The notes below the pieces were generated by a model that had not been told where the DNA came from, ran no database searches, and worked only from the letters and a program-made list of their open reading frames with translations. DNA of 64,000 bases from Myxococcales bacterium (GTDB lineage Bacteria; Myxococcota_A; UBA796; GCA-2862545): contig JAHQVJ010000100.1 in the NCBI GenBank assembly GCA_019634415.1, positions 105,793 through 169,792 on the forward strand. The letters run 5' to 3'. This document shows positions 37,173-45,419 of this stretch, piece by piece; position 1 is the stretch's first letter, and every line of letters starts with the position of its first letter. The translations under genes and the position numbers were made by a program.

Positions 37173-37368
37173 CGTCGCTTTGGTTGTTGCGGGTGAGCAC
37201 GCGGAGCAGCGCGATCATGCCCATGGAGAATCCGAGGGTGAAGCCGGAGACCATCAGCCAGGGTTCGGTGAGAAACCGCTCGTCCAGCTGTTGTCCGATC
37301 CACCCTCCGATGGCCGTGGTGACGACCATCTGGGTGACCATCGCTGCCGCTCGGGCCCCTTGTTCCAT
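37147..37368 (-). CDS. atpZ: AtpZ-like small membrane protein
   Basis: 73 residues from ATG 37368. Two membrane helices: ARAAAMVTQMVVTTAIGGWI then, after LDERFLTEPW, LMVSGFTLGFSMGMIALLRV. The 'GGWIGQQLDERF' turn between them is the AtpZ pattern. AtpZ forms an Mg/Ca-linked accessory unit with AtpI in some bacteria. Start is uncertain (ATG 37398 would add ten residues); no strong ribosome-binding site decides. It follows hemL by 105 bp and leads the Fo genes. Confidence 0.7.
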   Translation of the reverse strand: MEQGARAAAMVTQMVVTTAIGGWIGQQLDERFLTEPWLMVSGFTLGFSMGMIALLRVLTRNNQSDDDEPSDLP

Positions 37369-37473
37369 CTGAGGGTCGCCTCGTATCGAGGGCCCCATAG
37401 CCGGGCAATGACCCGCAACTCGTTGCGGCAGCGCCTTGCGGATCCGAGCGACCCGAGGGCCGGCCATGGGGCT

Positions 37474-38769
37474 CTAGTGGACGTGTGCTGCGACGAGTGC
37501 CGAGCTCAGGCCGTCGACGACGCGGCTCAGCTGCTCGTCGGAGAGACCGAGGGGCAGGAAGGCCGCCTCGTACTGGCTCGGAGGCAGGTAGACGCCGCCG
37601 TTCAGGCTGGCGCGGAAGAAGCGCCCGAAGGCAGCTAGATCGCACTGCTGCACGTCGGAGAAGCGCTGCGGCGCCTCGGCGCGGAAGAAGATCGTCATCA
37701 TGGAGCCCACCCGGTGCATGCTGCAGCCGTGGTACTCGAGGGCGGGACGGAGCGACTCCTCGATCCGCGCCCCCATGGCCTCGAGCTGGGCGTAGCAGCT
37801 CGGGTCCAGCTGCTTTAGCGTGGCGAGCCCAGCGGCCACCGCCACGGGGTTCCCCGACAGCGTGCCCGCCTGGTACACCGGCCCCAGCGGAGCCAGCTGA
37901 TCCATCACCTCCGCCGAGCCTCCGAAGGCAGCGAGCGGGTATCCGCCGCCGATCACCTTTCCCATGCAGGTGAGGTCGGGTCGCACGCCGAAGTGCTCCT
38001 GGGCGCCGCCACGGGCCACGCGAAAGCCGGTCATGACCTCGTCGAACACCAGCAGCGAGCCGTGCTCGTCGCACAGGGCGCGCAGACCCTCGAGGTAGCC
38101 CTCGACGGGCGGAATACACCCCATGTTGCCGGCGACGGGCTCCAGCATGACGGCGGCCACCTCGCCCTCGTGCTGCTCCAGGAGGGCCTTGACGGCCGCC
38201 AGGTCGTTGTAGGGCGCCACCACCGTCAGCTCGGCCACCGCTGCAGGCACGCCGGGAGATCCGGGCTCGGTGGTGGCCTGTCCGTCGCTGAAGGTGGCCA
38301 CACCGCTACCCGCCTTCACCAGCACCGCGTCGTGGGCTCCGTGGTAGCAGCCCTCGAGCTTGATCACGCGGTCGCGTCCGGTGGCCGCTCTGGCCAGCCG
38401 AACGGCGTGCATGGTGGCCTCGGTGCCGCTGGAGCACAGGCGCACCTTCTCCACCGACGGCACGCGCGCCACGATCTCCTCTGCCAGCTCGATCTCTCCC
38501 TCGGTGGGCGCACCGAAGCTGGAGCCTCGACTGGCGGCCGCCATGGTGGCGCCGAGCACGGCGGTGTTCGCGTGGCCGAGGATCAGCGGTCCCCACGACC
38601 CCACGAGATCGACGTAGCGATGGCCGTCCACGTCGATGATCTCGGTGCCTTCGCCCCGAGCGATGAACGGTGGATCGCCTCCGACGGCCCCGAAGGCGCG
38701 GACGGGTGAGTTCACGCCACCCGGGATGACGTCCATGGCGCGGGCGAGCAGGCGGGTCGAGCGGGACAT
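37474..38769 (-). CDS. hemL: Glutamate-1-semialdehyde 2,1-aminomutase
   Basis: 431 residues. A class-III aminotransferase with the GSAM signature: MDVIPGGVNSPVRAFGAVGG at the start, GSFGAPTEGEIELAE, SSGTEATMHAVRLARAATGR, EGCYHGAHDA, FDEVMTGFRV and the PLP lysine in TCMGKVIGGGYPLAAF. It turns glutamate-1-semialdehyde into 5-aminolevulinate for haem synthesis. GGAG is five bases upstream. It lies 13 bp after the zinc-ribbon membrane gene. No other hem gene is in the window, though a haem-uptake pair lies at 11-13.5 kb. Confidence 0.94.
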   Translation of the reverse strand: MSRSTRLLARAMDVIPGGVNSPVRAFGAVGGDPPFIARGEGTEIIDVDGHRYVDLVGSWGPLILGHANTAVLGATMAAASRGSSFGAPTEGEIELAEEIVARVPSVEKVRLCSSGTEATMHAVRLARAATGRDRVIKLEGCYHGAHDAVLVKAGSGVATFSDGQATTEPGSPGVPAAVAELTVVAPYNDLAAVKALLEQHEGEVAAVMLEPVAGNMGCIPPVEGYLEGLRALCDEHGSLLVFDEVMTGFRVARGGAQEHFGVRPDLTCMGKVIGGGYPLAAFGGSAEVMDQLAPLGPVYQAGTLSGNPVAVAAGLATLKQLDPSCYAQLEAMGARIEESLRPALEYHGCSMHRVGSMMTIFFRAEAPQRFSDVQQCDLAAFGRFFRASLNGGVYLPPSQYEAAFLPLGLSDEQLSRVVDGLSSALVAAHVH

Positions 38770-38782
38770 GAACTCTCCAGGT

Positions 38783-39277
38783 TCAGGACATGGCGGCGAG
38801 GACCATCTGGGCGTCCTCGTCCGACTGGACCTCGTGGTACTCCACCGCGGATGCGCACACGGGGCAGGCGCCCGTGGAGAACGCCGCAGGCACCATCACG
38901 CGGCATCGCGTGCAGACGCACAGGTCTTCGGTGCGCTGCGACAACGCATCGGCGATGGCCCCGACGTCCATGGGTGGGAAGACCTCGTCGGCCCGTGGGT
39001 AGTGCCGCTGGGTGAGCAGACGAACGCCGAGGAAGGCGCTGGGAAGTGCCATGGCGAAGGTGAGCAGGGCCGAGAAGCGGAGGCCGCGCGTGCGCCACCG
39101 GGTGGACATGCCGCTTCCGCCCTCGGCGATGCGCTGGGCTTCCTCCACCCCGAGGGCGGGGTCGAGGGTGAGCCAGAAGAGGCCAGCGCCCGCTGCTGCT
39201 GCCAGGAAGGCGACGCCGAGGGCGAGCAAGCCGCCCGGTCGTCCCATCGCCTCCAGGCGTTCCAGCAGCTCGTTCAT
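38783..39277 (-). CDS. Membrane protein with C-terminal zinc ribbon
   Basis: 164 residues. Two membrane helices (about 15-37, GGLLALGVAFLAAAAGAGLF, and about 66-88, SALLTFAMALPSAFLGVRLL) followed by a cytoplasmic zinc ribbon VCTRCRVMVPAAFSTGACPVC. No family name. It precedes hemL by 13 bp and probably shares its transcript. The divergent lipoprotein at 39392 starts 114 bp away. Confidence 0.6.
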   Translation of the reverse strand: MNELLERLEAMGRPGGLLALGVAFLAAAAGAGLFWLTLDPALGVEEAQRIAEGGSGMSTRWRTRGLRFSALLTFAMALPSAFLGVRLLTQRHYPRADEVFPPMDVGAIADALSQRTEDLCVCTRCRVMVPAAFSTGACPVCASAVEYHEVQSDEDAQMVLAAMS

Positions 39278-39391
39278 GGTTCCCCAGGGCGTGTTCGCCG
39301 GTTCGCCCGCTGGCCGATAACAACCGGTGGGAAGCGGGTCCAGCTGCTTGCCGGGGGGCGTAGGGTGAGGAACGGTGCCGGGGGAGGCGTG

Positions 39392-39901
39392 GTGATCACG
39401 GTGATGGTGGCTGGCTTGCTGGCGTGCACGTCGGGGCGTGGCACCGCCCAGGTGACGGCGCCGCTGGGCGACCTCGAGTGCGGCAAGGCCACGCTGCAGA
39501 CGTCTGCGGAGGGGCAAGCGAGTCCGGCTCCGCGCTGGGCGGAGGGCACGGCGGTGCAGTTCTGCACGCAAGAGGACGGCACGCTGCACGGTCCGCAGCT
39601 CGAGCGCTACGCCGACGGATCCGTCGCGGTGCAGGGCGAGTGGCGGAAGGGCGAGCGCGCGGGCGACTGGACGCGCTGGACCTCACAGGGGGCGTTCTCG
39701 GCGAGCGTGACCTACGTGGATGGTCGCGCCGAGGGCGTTCGCCGTGAGGTGAGCGACGACGGGCTCGTGGTGGAGCTCGTCATGGCGAAGGGCGTGGCGG
39801 TGGATCTGCGCACGCTTCCTGCCGACACCCCCATGCCCGAGTGGCGCGAGGGGGTGCTCACGGAGGGGCTCGCTCACGCCGCGGCGGCGCCCCCTCCCTG
39901 A
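39392..39901 (+). CDS. MORN_2-repeat lipoprotein (YwqK-like)
   Basis: 169 residues from GTG 39392, four bases after GGAGG. Signal VITVMVAGLLAC gives a lipobox. The middle contains MORN_2-type strands: DGTLHGPQLERYADGSVAVQ, GEWRKGERAGDWTRW, GAFSASVTYVDGRAEGVRRE. Such repeats occur in YwqK-type proteins of unclear role. GTG 39389 and ATG 39404 are other possible starts. It converges on the first beta-propeller gene with 9 bp between stops. Confidence 0.65.
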   Translation: MITVMVAGLLACTSGRGTAQVTAPLGDLECGKATLQTSAEGQASPAPRWAEGTAVQFCTQEDGTLHGPQLERYADGSVAVQGEWRKGERAGDWTRWTSQGAFSASVTYVDGRAEGVRREVSDDGLVVELVMAKGVAVDLRTLPADTPMPEWREGVLTEGLAHAAAAPPP

Positions 39902-39910
39902 GCCTGCTCG

Positions 39911-41008
39911 CTACGGGCAGTTCTTCGTCTGCACGTCGGAGTTGTTGAACGACAGCGTGGTGCCACCGAAGTAGATGGCGCTGTCGCCCGAGCCGTCCTT
40001 CTCCGAGTACCACATCAGGTAGTCCCCGGTGATCAGCCGCAGGACATCCCAGTGCCGGAAGTCGGTGTCGTTGGTCCAGGTCTCGGTGGGGCTCTGCGAC
40101 AGGGCCCAGCTCGAGCCGGTGGACGAGATGGCCTTGCCCCAGCCACCGTCCACGACGGCCCCGTAGTTGGTGTTGACGGAGCCGACCCACATGGCCCAGG
40201 GAAACGAGATGGAGTCGTCGCAGACCAGCGCTGGGCTCTTGAACTCGTCGTAGACCCAGCTGGTGCCGCCCCCGGTGTCGGAGGTGTCGCCCGAGCTCCA
40301 GTCGGCGTTGACGTCGAGGATGAGGCTGCCGGTCCCGAAGGAGCTCAGCACGGAGGACGCCGTGCGGTAGATGTTGGGGTAGCGCTGGTAGGTCATGGCG
40401 AAGGTGGAGCCGTCCTGGACCATGGACGGGTGGCCGCCGGGGCCGTCGAGCTCGAGCACGGGGGTGTTCTGCACCGTGATGTTCTGCACCCCACCGGCGG
40501 CGTTGAACACCACGCGCAGGCGCCCGATCCCGGTGTAGGGGCAGGTGGTGTAGGAGCTGGTGGTGCAGGAGGTCTCGTCCTCTTCGGCCTTGAAGAGCAC
40601 GTGCAGGCGTCCGTTGTTCGTGTCGTCGAACAGGGCGGTGGGCTGGGCAGCCACGCAGCTGTAGTAGGTGCCGTCGCCGGGGGAGGGCAGGAGCATCGGG
40701 TTGCTCACGATGGTCCAGGTCACGCCGTCGGAGCTGTGGGCGAGGCCCAGCGCCCAGATCCCCTGCGGACAGTCGGCGTCGGTCAGGGGCGTTCGCGCCT
40801 CGAAGGCCATGAGGAAGCGGTCGTTGATGGTGTCGTAGACCACGCTGGGCGCGCCGATGCTCTCGCTGGCGAAGGGGATGCCGGCGTCGGGGCTCAGCAC
40901 AGCTCCTGCCTGGTAGGAGAACGTCTGTGCGAAGGCAGCGGGCGCCGCGCCGAGGGCGATCGACAGGCCCACCGTCGCGAGGAGGCGGCTCGAAAGGGTG
41001 GCGGACAT
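39911..41008 (-). CDS. Secreted beta-propeller-like protein, copy 1
   Basis: 365 residues from ATG 41008 (GGAG six bases upstream). Signal peptide up to APAAFAQ. Repeated blade-like units such as FASESIGAPSVVYDTINDRF, GIWALGLAHSSDGVTWTI and HWDVLRLITGDYLMWYSEKD resemble five-bladed glycosidase-type propellers (GH43/GH130-like), and cysteines occur in pairs (SCVAAQ, SCTTSS, TCPYTG). The carboxylates of a glycosidase site cannot be confirmed by eye. It ends NSDVQTKNCP. A tandem paralogue lies 109 bp upstream. Confidence 0.6.
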   Translation of the reverse strand: MSATLSSRLLATVGLSIALGAAPAAFAQTFSYQAGAVLSPDAGIPFASESIGAPSVVYDTINDRFLMAFEARTPLTDADCPQGIWALGLAHSSDGVTWTIVSNPMLLPSPGDGTYYSCVAAQPTALFDDTNNGRLHVLFKAEEDETSCTTSSYTTCPYTGIGRLRVVFNAAGGVQNITVQNTPVLELDGPGGHPSMVQDGSTFAMTYQRYPNIYRTASSVLSSFGTGSLILDVNADWSSGDTSDTGGGTSWVYDEFKSPALVCDDSISFPWAMWVGSVNTNYGAVVDGGWGKAISSTGSSWALSQSPTETWTNDTDFRHWDVLRLITGDYLMWYSEKDGSGDSAIYFGGTTLSFNNSDVQTKNCP

Positions 41009-41117
41009 CAAGGCTCCGAGGCGTCGCCGACCGCCGAGGGATGGATCCTCGTGCGGCGAACACCGATGGGCTCATCGGTCCGCTGACGTCAGGGTTGAGG
41101 TATGCACCTGCTGCCGG

Positions 41118-42212
41118 TCAGGGGCAGATGCGGCTCTCGACGTCGCTGTTGTTGAAGGTGAGGGTGGTGCCACCGAAGTGGATGGAGTTGTCGCCAGAGG
41201 CGTCCTTCTCCGAGAACCACGTGAGGTAGTCCCCCGTGCTCAGGCGCAGCATCTCCCAGTGACGCCAATCGTCGTCGTTGGTCCAGGTGGCCCCTGCGGC
41301 CTCCGACAGGATCCAATCGGCCGAGGAGGAGGCCCCCTTCAGTCCCTTGCCCCAGCCCCCCTCGAGCACCGCCCCGAACCGGGTGTCGCGCGAACCGACC
41401 CACATGGCGTCGGGGAAGAGGAAGCTGTCGTCACAGATGATGGAGGGGCTGAAGAACTCGTCGAAGACCCACTGGGGACCAGACTCCGTGTCGCCGGTGT
41501 CGCTCGTGTCGCCCGTCTCCCCGGAGGAGAAGTCGGCGTTGACGTCGAACACCACCGAGCCGACGGGGAAGGACGTGAAGAGCACGGATTCCGCGACCCG
41601 CACGTTGGGGTAGGTCTGGTAGGCGAGCTTGAAGGTGATGCCGTCGAGCACCACGCTCGGGAACCCGCCCGGGCCGTCGAGCTGCCGCACCACGGTGCTC
41701 TGGATGTTCGTGGTGCTGACGTCGCCCTTCTTGTCGAAGTCGACGCGCATGCGCCCGATGCCGGTGTAGGGGCAGGTGGCGAAGCCGCTCTTCTTGCAGC
41801 TGTCGGTGTCTTCTTCGGCCTTGAAGAATACTTGCAGACGCCCGTTGCCGTTTTCGGTGAAGACGACTGCGGGGTGGGCAGCCACGCAGCTGTAGAAGTC
41901 GCCCGAGCCGGGCACGGGCAGCAGCAGCGGGTTGGAGTCCATCGTCCACGAGATGCCGTCGGTGCTCGTGGCGAGTCCGAGGGCCCAGATCCCCTGCGGA
42001 CAGCGGGAGTCTGTCGTGGGTGTGCGCGCCTCGAACACCATGACGAAGCGATCGTGGATGGTGTCGTAGACCACGCTGGGCCCGCCGATGCTCTCGCTGG
42101 CGAAGGGAATGGTGCTGTCGGGAGCGAGCACCTCTCCGTGGATCTCCCAGGTCTGGGCCTGGGCGGTGGAAGCCGTTCCAAGACCCAGCAACAGAGCAAC
42201 GCTAAGCCGCAT
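41118..42212 (-). CDS. Secreted beta-propeller-like protein, copy 2
   Basis: 364 residues. Signal MRLSVALLLGLGTASTAQAQ. Clearly paralogous to copy 1 along its length: FASESIGGPSVVYDTIHDRF, RCPQGIWALGLATSTDGISW, TCPYTGIGRMRVDF and HWEMLRLSTGDYLTWFSEKD, ending NSDVESRICP. It carries an extra Asp/Thr loop (SGETGDTSDTGDTESG) where copy 1 has a shorter one. Likely a tandem duplication, with both exported. It follows the NPF-repeat gene after 45 bp on the same strand. Confidence 0.6.
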   Translation of the reverse strand: MRLSVALLLGLGTASTAQAQTWEIHGEVLAPDSTIPFASESIGGPSVVYDTIHDRFVMVFEARTPTTDSRCPQGIWALGLATSTDGISWTMDSNPLLLPVPGSGDFYSCVAAHPAVVFTENGNGRLQVFFKAEEDTDSCKKSGFATCPYTGIGRMRVDFDKKGDVSTTNIQSTVVRQLDGPGGFPSVVLDGITFKLAYQTYPNVRVAESVLFTSFPVGSVVFDVNADFSSGETGDTSDTGDTESGPQWVFDEFFSPSIICDDSFLFPDAMWVGSRDTRFGAVLEGGWGKGLKGASSSADWILSEAAGATWTNDDDWRHWEMLRLSTGDYLTWFSEKDASGDNSIHFGGTTLTFNNSDVESRICP

Positions 42213-42257
42213 GACGAACTCCTCGGCCTGTGGCCGTAACGGGACGGGGGGACACCA

Positions 42258-44063
42258 TCAAGACTGCAGCTTGCACTGCGAACCCGCAAGCCAAAGTACG
42301 TGTGGGTGCTTGGACGACGGCGCGAGGGTCGACAGGAAGCTCCACTCGTTGCGGCCGCCGTCGTCCCATTCCGTGGAGATCTTGCCGGCGGAGAGCCGAT
42401 AGCGCCCCGTGCGAGCACCGATCTGGATGCGCGCCTCGTGGGTCAGCGCCACCAGGGTGCCGTCGTCTCGAATCCACTGCCCTTGCATGGTCCGGCCAGC
42501 GAGGTCGTAGTCGGTGCGCTTCCACGGCTCGCCGTTGATGCGCAGGACGTAGGCCTCGGGAAGCACCTCGAAGGTCTCGGGGATGGTGTCGAAGTACTCG
42601 ATGGTCGCGTGGTTCCCATTGCGTCGGTACAGCGCCACCCGGTGGCCTGCGGACCAGTGGGCGTCCCAGTCCACCGGATCGATGGTGGCTGGGGGGTAGT
42701 CCGTGTAGACACCTTCCTTGGTGAAGATCCGCCACCGGCCGTCGGTAGACAGGTATGCACCCCGAAGACGGGACTCCTCGGGAAGCTCCTGCGTGGGCCA
42801 CGTCGGCAGCAGGGTGGGCGGCGGAGCGGGGGGCGCATCGGTGGACACCTGCCGCGGCACGGGGTCGCGCTTGGGCATGCTGTTCTGGATGGAGATGAAC
42901 GACGGGTTGGTCGGGGCTGCGGTGGAGGGCGACGCGGGAGGGATGGCGACGCGTGCGGGGGGGGGCGTCGTGCTCTGCTGGGGCACCTTCACCTGGGCGG
43001 GAGCGGGCGCGGACGGGGGTGTGGCGGCAGAGGCGGCCTGCGGTGGCGCTTGGGATGGCACGGGGGCGGACACGTCGAGCGCGGTCACCGGTGCGGGCTC
43101 CTCCTTGGGGGCGAAGGGGTTGGCAGAGGCCCCGCTGGCGGGTTCCTGGGGCCGAGGAGGTGCGGAGCTGGGCTCCTCGGGTGTGGCGAGGCCCTGCAGC
43201 ATGCCGAGGGCGGCCTCGGCGAGGGCGAACGGGTTGCCGAGGCCGGCAGCGGTGGCTGCGGCTGCGGCTGCGCCGGCAGCGGCCCCGATGGCGCTGTCGG
43301 TGCCGAGGAGCGCGCCGACGCCAGCGCCGTCGGTGTCGAAGGGGTTGGCCTGAGGCTGGCTGGGAGAGCTTCCTCCAGCGAACGGATTGCTACCGGCGGC
43401 GGGCGCGCTGGGCGCTGGCTCGGAGGGGCTCGCGGTCCCGGCGACGAAGGGGTTGCTGCCGATGGCCGCAGGGGCGCTGGCCACTGGCGTTGCAGCGGGA
43501 GCGGGGTCGGCGAAGGGGCTTCCAGCTGCCGCGGGTGCTGCCGCCGGAGCGGGATCGGCGAAGGGGTTGCTGGACGCGGCGGGTGCCGGCGGCGCTGGTG
43601 CGGGAGCGGGATCGGCGAAGGGGCTTCCAGCTGCCGCGGGTGCTGCCGCCGGAGCGGGGTCGGCGAAGGGGCTTGCTGCGGCCGCGGGTGCTGCCGCCGG
43701 AGCGGGATCGGCGAAGGGGTTGCTGGAAGGAGCTGCTACCGGCGTTGGTGCGGGAGCGGGGTCCGCAAAGGGGCTTCCAGCCGCAACGGGTGCAGCTGCA
43801 GGAGCGGGATCGGCAAAGGGGTTGTCGGAGGCTGCTGCCGCCGGGGCCGGGTCCGCAAAGGGGCTCGCGGCGTCTGGCACGGGCACCGCCGTGGGGGCCG
43901 GATCCGCGAAGGGGCTCGCGGCGTCTGGCACGGGCACCGCCGTGGGAGCCGGATCCGCGAAGGGGTTGTCGGAGGCTGCTGCCGCCGGTGCCGGATCCGC
44001 CGCATCCGACGGCGGATCGGCAAACGGATTGTCGCTGTCGCCCGTCCCTCCACCCATGGCCAT
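42258..44063 (-). CDS. NPF/SPF-repeat protein with a C-terminal domain
   Basis: 601 residues, ATG 44063 with GGAGGT six bases upstream. Residues 12-193 hold eleven [N/S]PFADP units (five NPFADP, six SPFADP) in Ala/Pro spacers. Five degenerate NPF motifs follow (206-318). An Ala-rich stretch (258-276) and a Pro/Ala linker to about 420 precede a C-terminal domain (about 425-601) rich in Trp and Tyr (RLRGAYLSTDGRWRIFTKEG, IDPVDWDAHWSAGHRVALYR). No signal peptide. I do not recognise the protein. The open frame continues upstream to 44264 with high third-position GC, suggesting a former fusion with the gene at 44068. Confidence 0.65.
   Translation of the reverse strand: MAMGGGTGDSDNPFADPPSDAADPAPAAAASDNPFADPAPTAVPVPDAASPFADPAPTAVPVPDAASPFADPAPAAAASDNPFADPAPAAAPVAAGSPFADPAPAPTPVAAPSSNPFADPAPAAAPAAAASPFADPAPAAAPAAAGSPFADPAPAPAPPAPAASSNPFADPAPAAAPAAAGSPFADPAPAATPVASAPAAIGSNPFVAGTASPSEPAPSAPAAGSNPFAGGSSPSQPQANPFDTDGAGVGALLGTDSAIGAAAGAAAAAATAAGLGNPFALAEAALGMLQGLATPEEPSSAPPRPQEPASGASANPFAPKEEPAPVTALDVSAPVPSQAPPQAASAATPPSAPAPAQVKVPQQSTTPPPARVAIPPASPSTAAPTNPSFISIQNSMPKRDPVPRQVSTDAPPAPPPTLLPTWPTQELPEESRLRGAYLSTDGRWRIFTKEGVYTDYPPATIDPVDWDAHWSAGHRVALYRRNGNHATIEYFDTIPETFEVLPEAYVLRINGEPWKRTDYDLAGRTMQGQWIRDDGTLVALTHEARIQIGARTGRYRLSAGKISTEWDDGGRNEWSFLSTLAPSSKHPHVLWLAGSQCKLQS
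43485..44030 (-). repeat. Coding repeat array, [N/S]PFADP units
   Basis: Eleven units of 15-20 codons, each with the core [N/S]PFADP, read in frame on the reverse strand. The best-preserved neighbours are the two copies of SPFADPAPTAVPVPDAA-type sequence at about 43850-43960, almost identical in DNA over about 51 bp. This suggests recent growth by slippage or unequal exchange. Confidence 0.85.
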
Positions 44064-44067
44064 TCGC

Positions 44068-45180
44068 TCACCTCCGTCCTCGCTGGGACTGCTCTGTCGT
44101 TGTACCGAACGCGAGTCCGTGTTCGAACCCGCCGCCGAGGCCTGATGACCGCTCACGGCCTCCGCCGCCACCGCCGCCACCGCTGCCACTGCCGCATCGA
44201 CCGAGTCCAACTGGGGCTCGGGGCTGCGATCCCCGTTCGTGGCAGTCGAGATACTCGCCCGCTCTCAGAGAGCGGGAGGCACCGGCGGAGGTGCGCTCCG
44301 ATGGAGCCAGGGGCAAGGCCACCTGGGGCATCAGCTCCAGCTTCGCCAGCGCCAGGCTCGACTCCACCGCGAGCCGAGCGCACAACCAGCGATAGGCCGG
44401 CAGTGCATCCACTCCGGACGCCGCCACCTGGGGGGCCACGCCCGAGCTTCCCGGCAGCACTGCCACCAGTCGGCTTGCCAGGGACTGAGCGTGCGGCAGC
44501 ACCGCCAGCGCAGCCTCGTCCAGCAGCGCCACCAGCTCCGCCAGCGTCGCCTTGGCATCTTCGACGCCCACGCGGCCCACCACGCTCAAGAAGCGGGTCA
44601 CCGCGCCCCCCTCGTGGGCCTCCACCAGCTCCGCCACGAACCGACCATGGGCCGCCGCCACGCGCTCCCCGAAGGGCAGGGCCACCTCGATCGCGGCATA
44701 GATCTGAATCAGCTGTGTGCCCGCCGGGATCGTCTTCAGCAGCGCCAGACGATCCTCGGAGCCTGCCCCCTCCGGAAGCATCTTCGTGATCAGATAGGCC
44801 AGGGCCAGGGCCTTGAGGGCGGCATCGGCGCGCTGCTGGCTGTCCAGCACCGCTGCCCGCCGTCCGCTCACCAGCGAGAGGGCTGCGCGGATGTTGCCCA
44901 CCACGGACAGCCCCCGATCGCCTGCATCGATGGCGGCGGCCGCATCCAGCGCCTGCCCCACGTGGGGCGCGTCCAGCAGGACCTCCGCGCGTCGTACGAT
45001 CGCGTCGGGAACACCGCCCGTCGCCGCCTCGGCCGCCTCTCGCACCGTGCCGTACCAGGGCGTGGCTCCCCCTGCAGGCAACGCGCCGAGGATGGCCGAG
45101 AGCACCCGAACCGTCACGGAGGACGGCTGGAAGCTCGCTAGCTCCGCCTCGACCCTGGATCGCCCTGAAGGTTCCGCCAT
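44068..45180 (-). CDS. Unrecognised helical family, paralogue A (probably frameshifted)
   Basis: 370 residues as read. Residues 1 to about 300 are helical and paralogous to the genes at 45606 and 46457: AAIDAGDRGLSVVGN, QIYAAIEVALPFGERV and LPAYRWLCARLAVES are the shared landmarks. The final 60-70 residues (from about LRAGEYLDCHERG on) are Gly/Arg-rich, use poor third-position GC and match nothing in the paralogues. In that stretch another reverse frame, the one of the NPF-repeat gene, has better codon use. A +1 frameshift near a perfect hairpin at 44258-44276 would join the two. No signal peptide or clear membrane helix. Confidence 0.55.
   Translation of the reverse strand: MAEPSGRSRVEAELASFQPSSVTVRVLSAILGALPAGGATPWYGTVREAAEAATGGVPDAIVRRAEVLLDAPHVGQALDAAAAIDAGDRGLSVVGNIRAALSLVSGRRAAVLDSQQRADAALKALALAYLITKMLPEGAGSEDRLALLKTIPAGTQLIQIYAAIEVALPFGERVAAAHGRFVAELVEAHEGGAVTRFLSVVGRVGVEDAKATLAELVALLDEAALAVLPHAQSLASRLVAVLPGSSGVAPQVAASGVDALPAYRWLCARLAVESSLALAKLELMPQVALPLAPSERTSAGASRSLRAGEYLDCHERGSQPRAPVGLGRCGSGSGGGGGGGGRERSSGLGGGFEHGLAFGTTTEQSQRGRR
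44258..44276. other. Hairpin at the apparent frame switch
   Basis: CCCGCTCT-CAG-AGAGCGGG: perfect eight-base arms with a three-base loop. It lies exactly where the paralogue-like part of the gene at 44068 ends and where the frame of the NPF-repeat gene becomes open. It could be a programmed frameshift signal, a mutation hot spot or a chance hairpin. Confidence 0.45.
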
Positions 45181-45242
45181 CCCCAACCTCGCGACGCCGG
45201 CGGTCGACGTCCCATGAACATGGGCAGATAGCACGGACCTTC

Positions 45243-45304
45243 CGATCCCCGGGCCGCTCGATCGCCCGCCGCGGGACTGCCGACCAGGAGCCGGCGCCCT
45301 GCGG
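45243..45304. repeat. 62-bp direct repeat, copy 1
   Basis: Identical over 62 bp to 45358-45419. It starts cgatccccgggccgctcgat and ends gccggcgccctgcgg, with several short palindromes inside (cccggg, cgatcg, ccgcgg, gccggc). Confidence 0.85.
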
Positions 45305-45357
45305 GCTCTTGATCCGGCCCCCGGCCGACAGCCCCCCAGCGGCCGCGCGGCCCTGGT

Positions 45358-45419
45358 CGATCCCCGGGCCGCTCGATCGCCCGCCGCGGGACTGCCGACC
45401 AGGAGCCGGCGCCCTGCGG
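45358..45419. repeat. 62-bp direct repeat, copy 2, plus a partial third copy
   Basis: Second identical copy, 115 bp downstream of the first. Bases 45421-45445 repeat the last 25 bases again with three or four changes. Copies face the same way, so this is not a simple inverted-repeat operator. Confidence 0.85.

Noticed and set aside
43485..44030. CRISPR-like periodic repeats
   Set aside because: Units vary in length, have no unique spacers and encode an in-frame peptide repeat.
45243..45419. Two-unit CRISPR or insertion-sequence ends
   Set aside because: Direct 62-bp copies with a 53-bp gap, no cas genes, no transposase and no target-site duplication.
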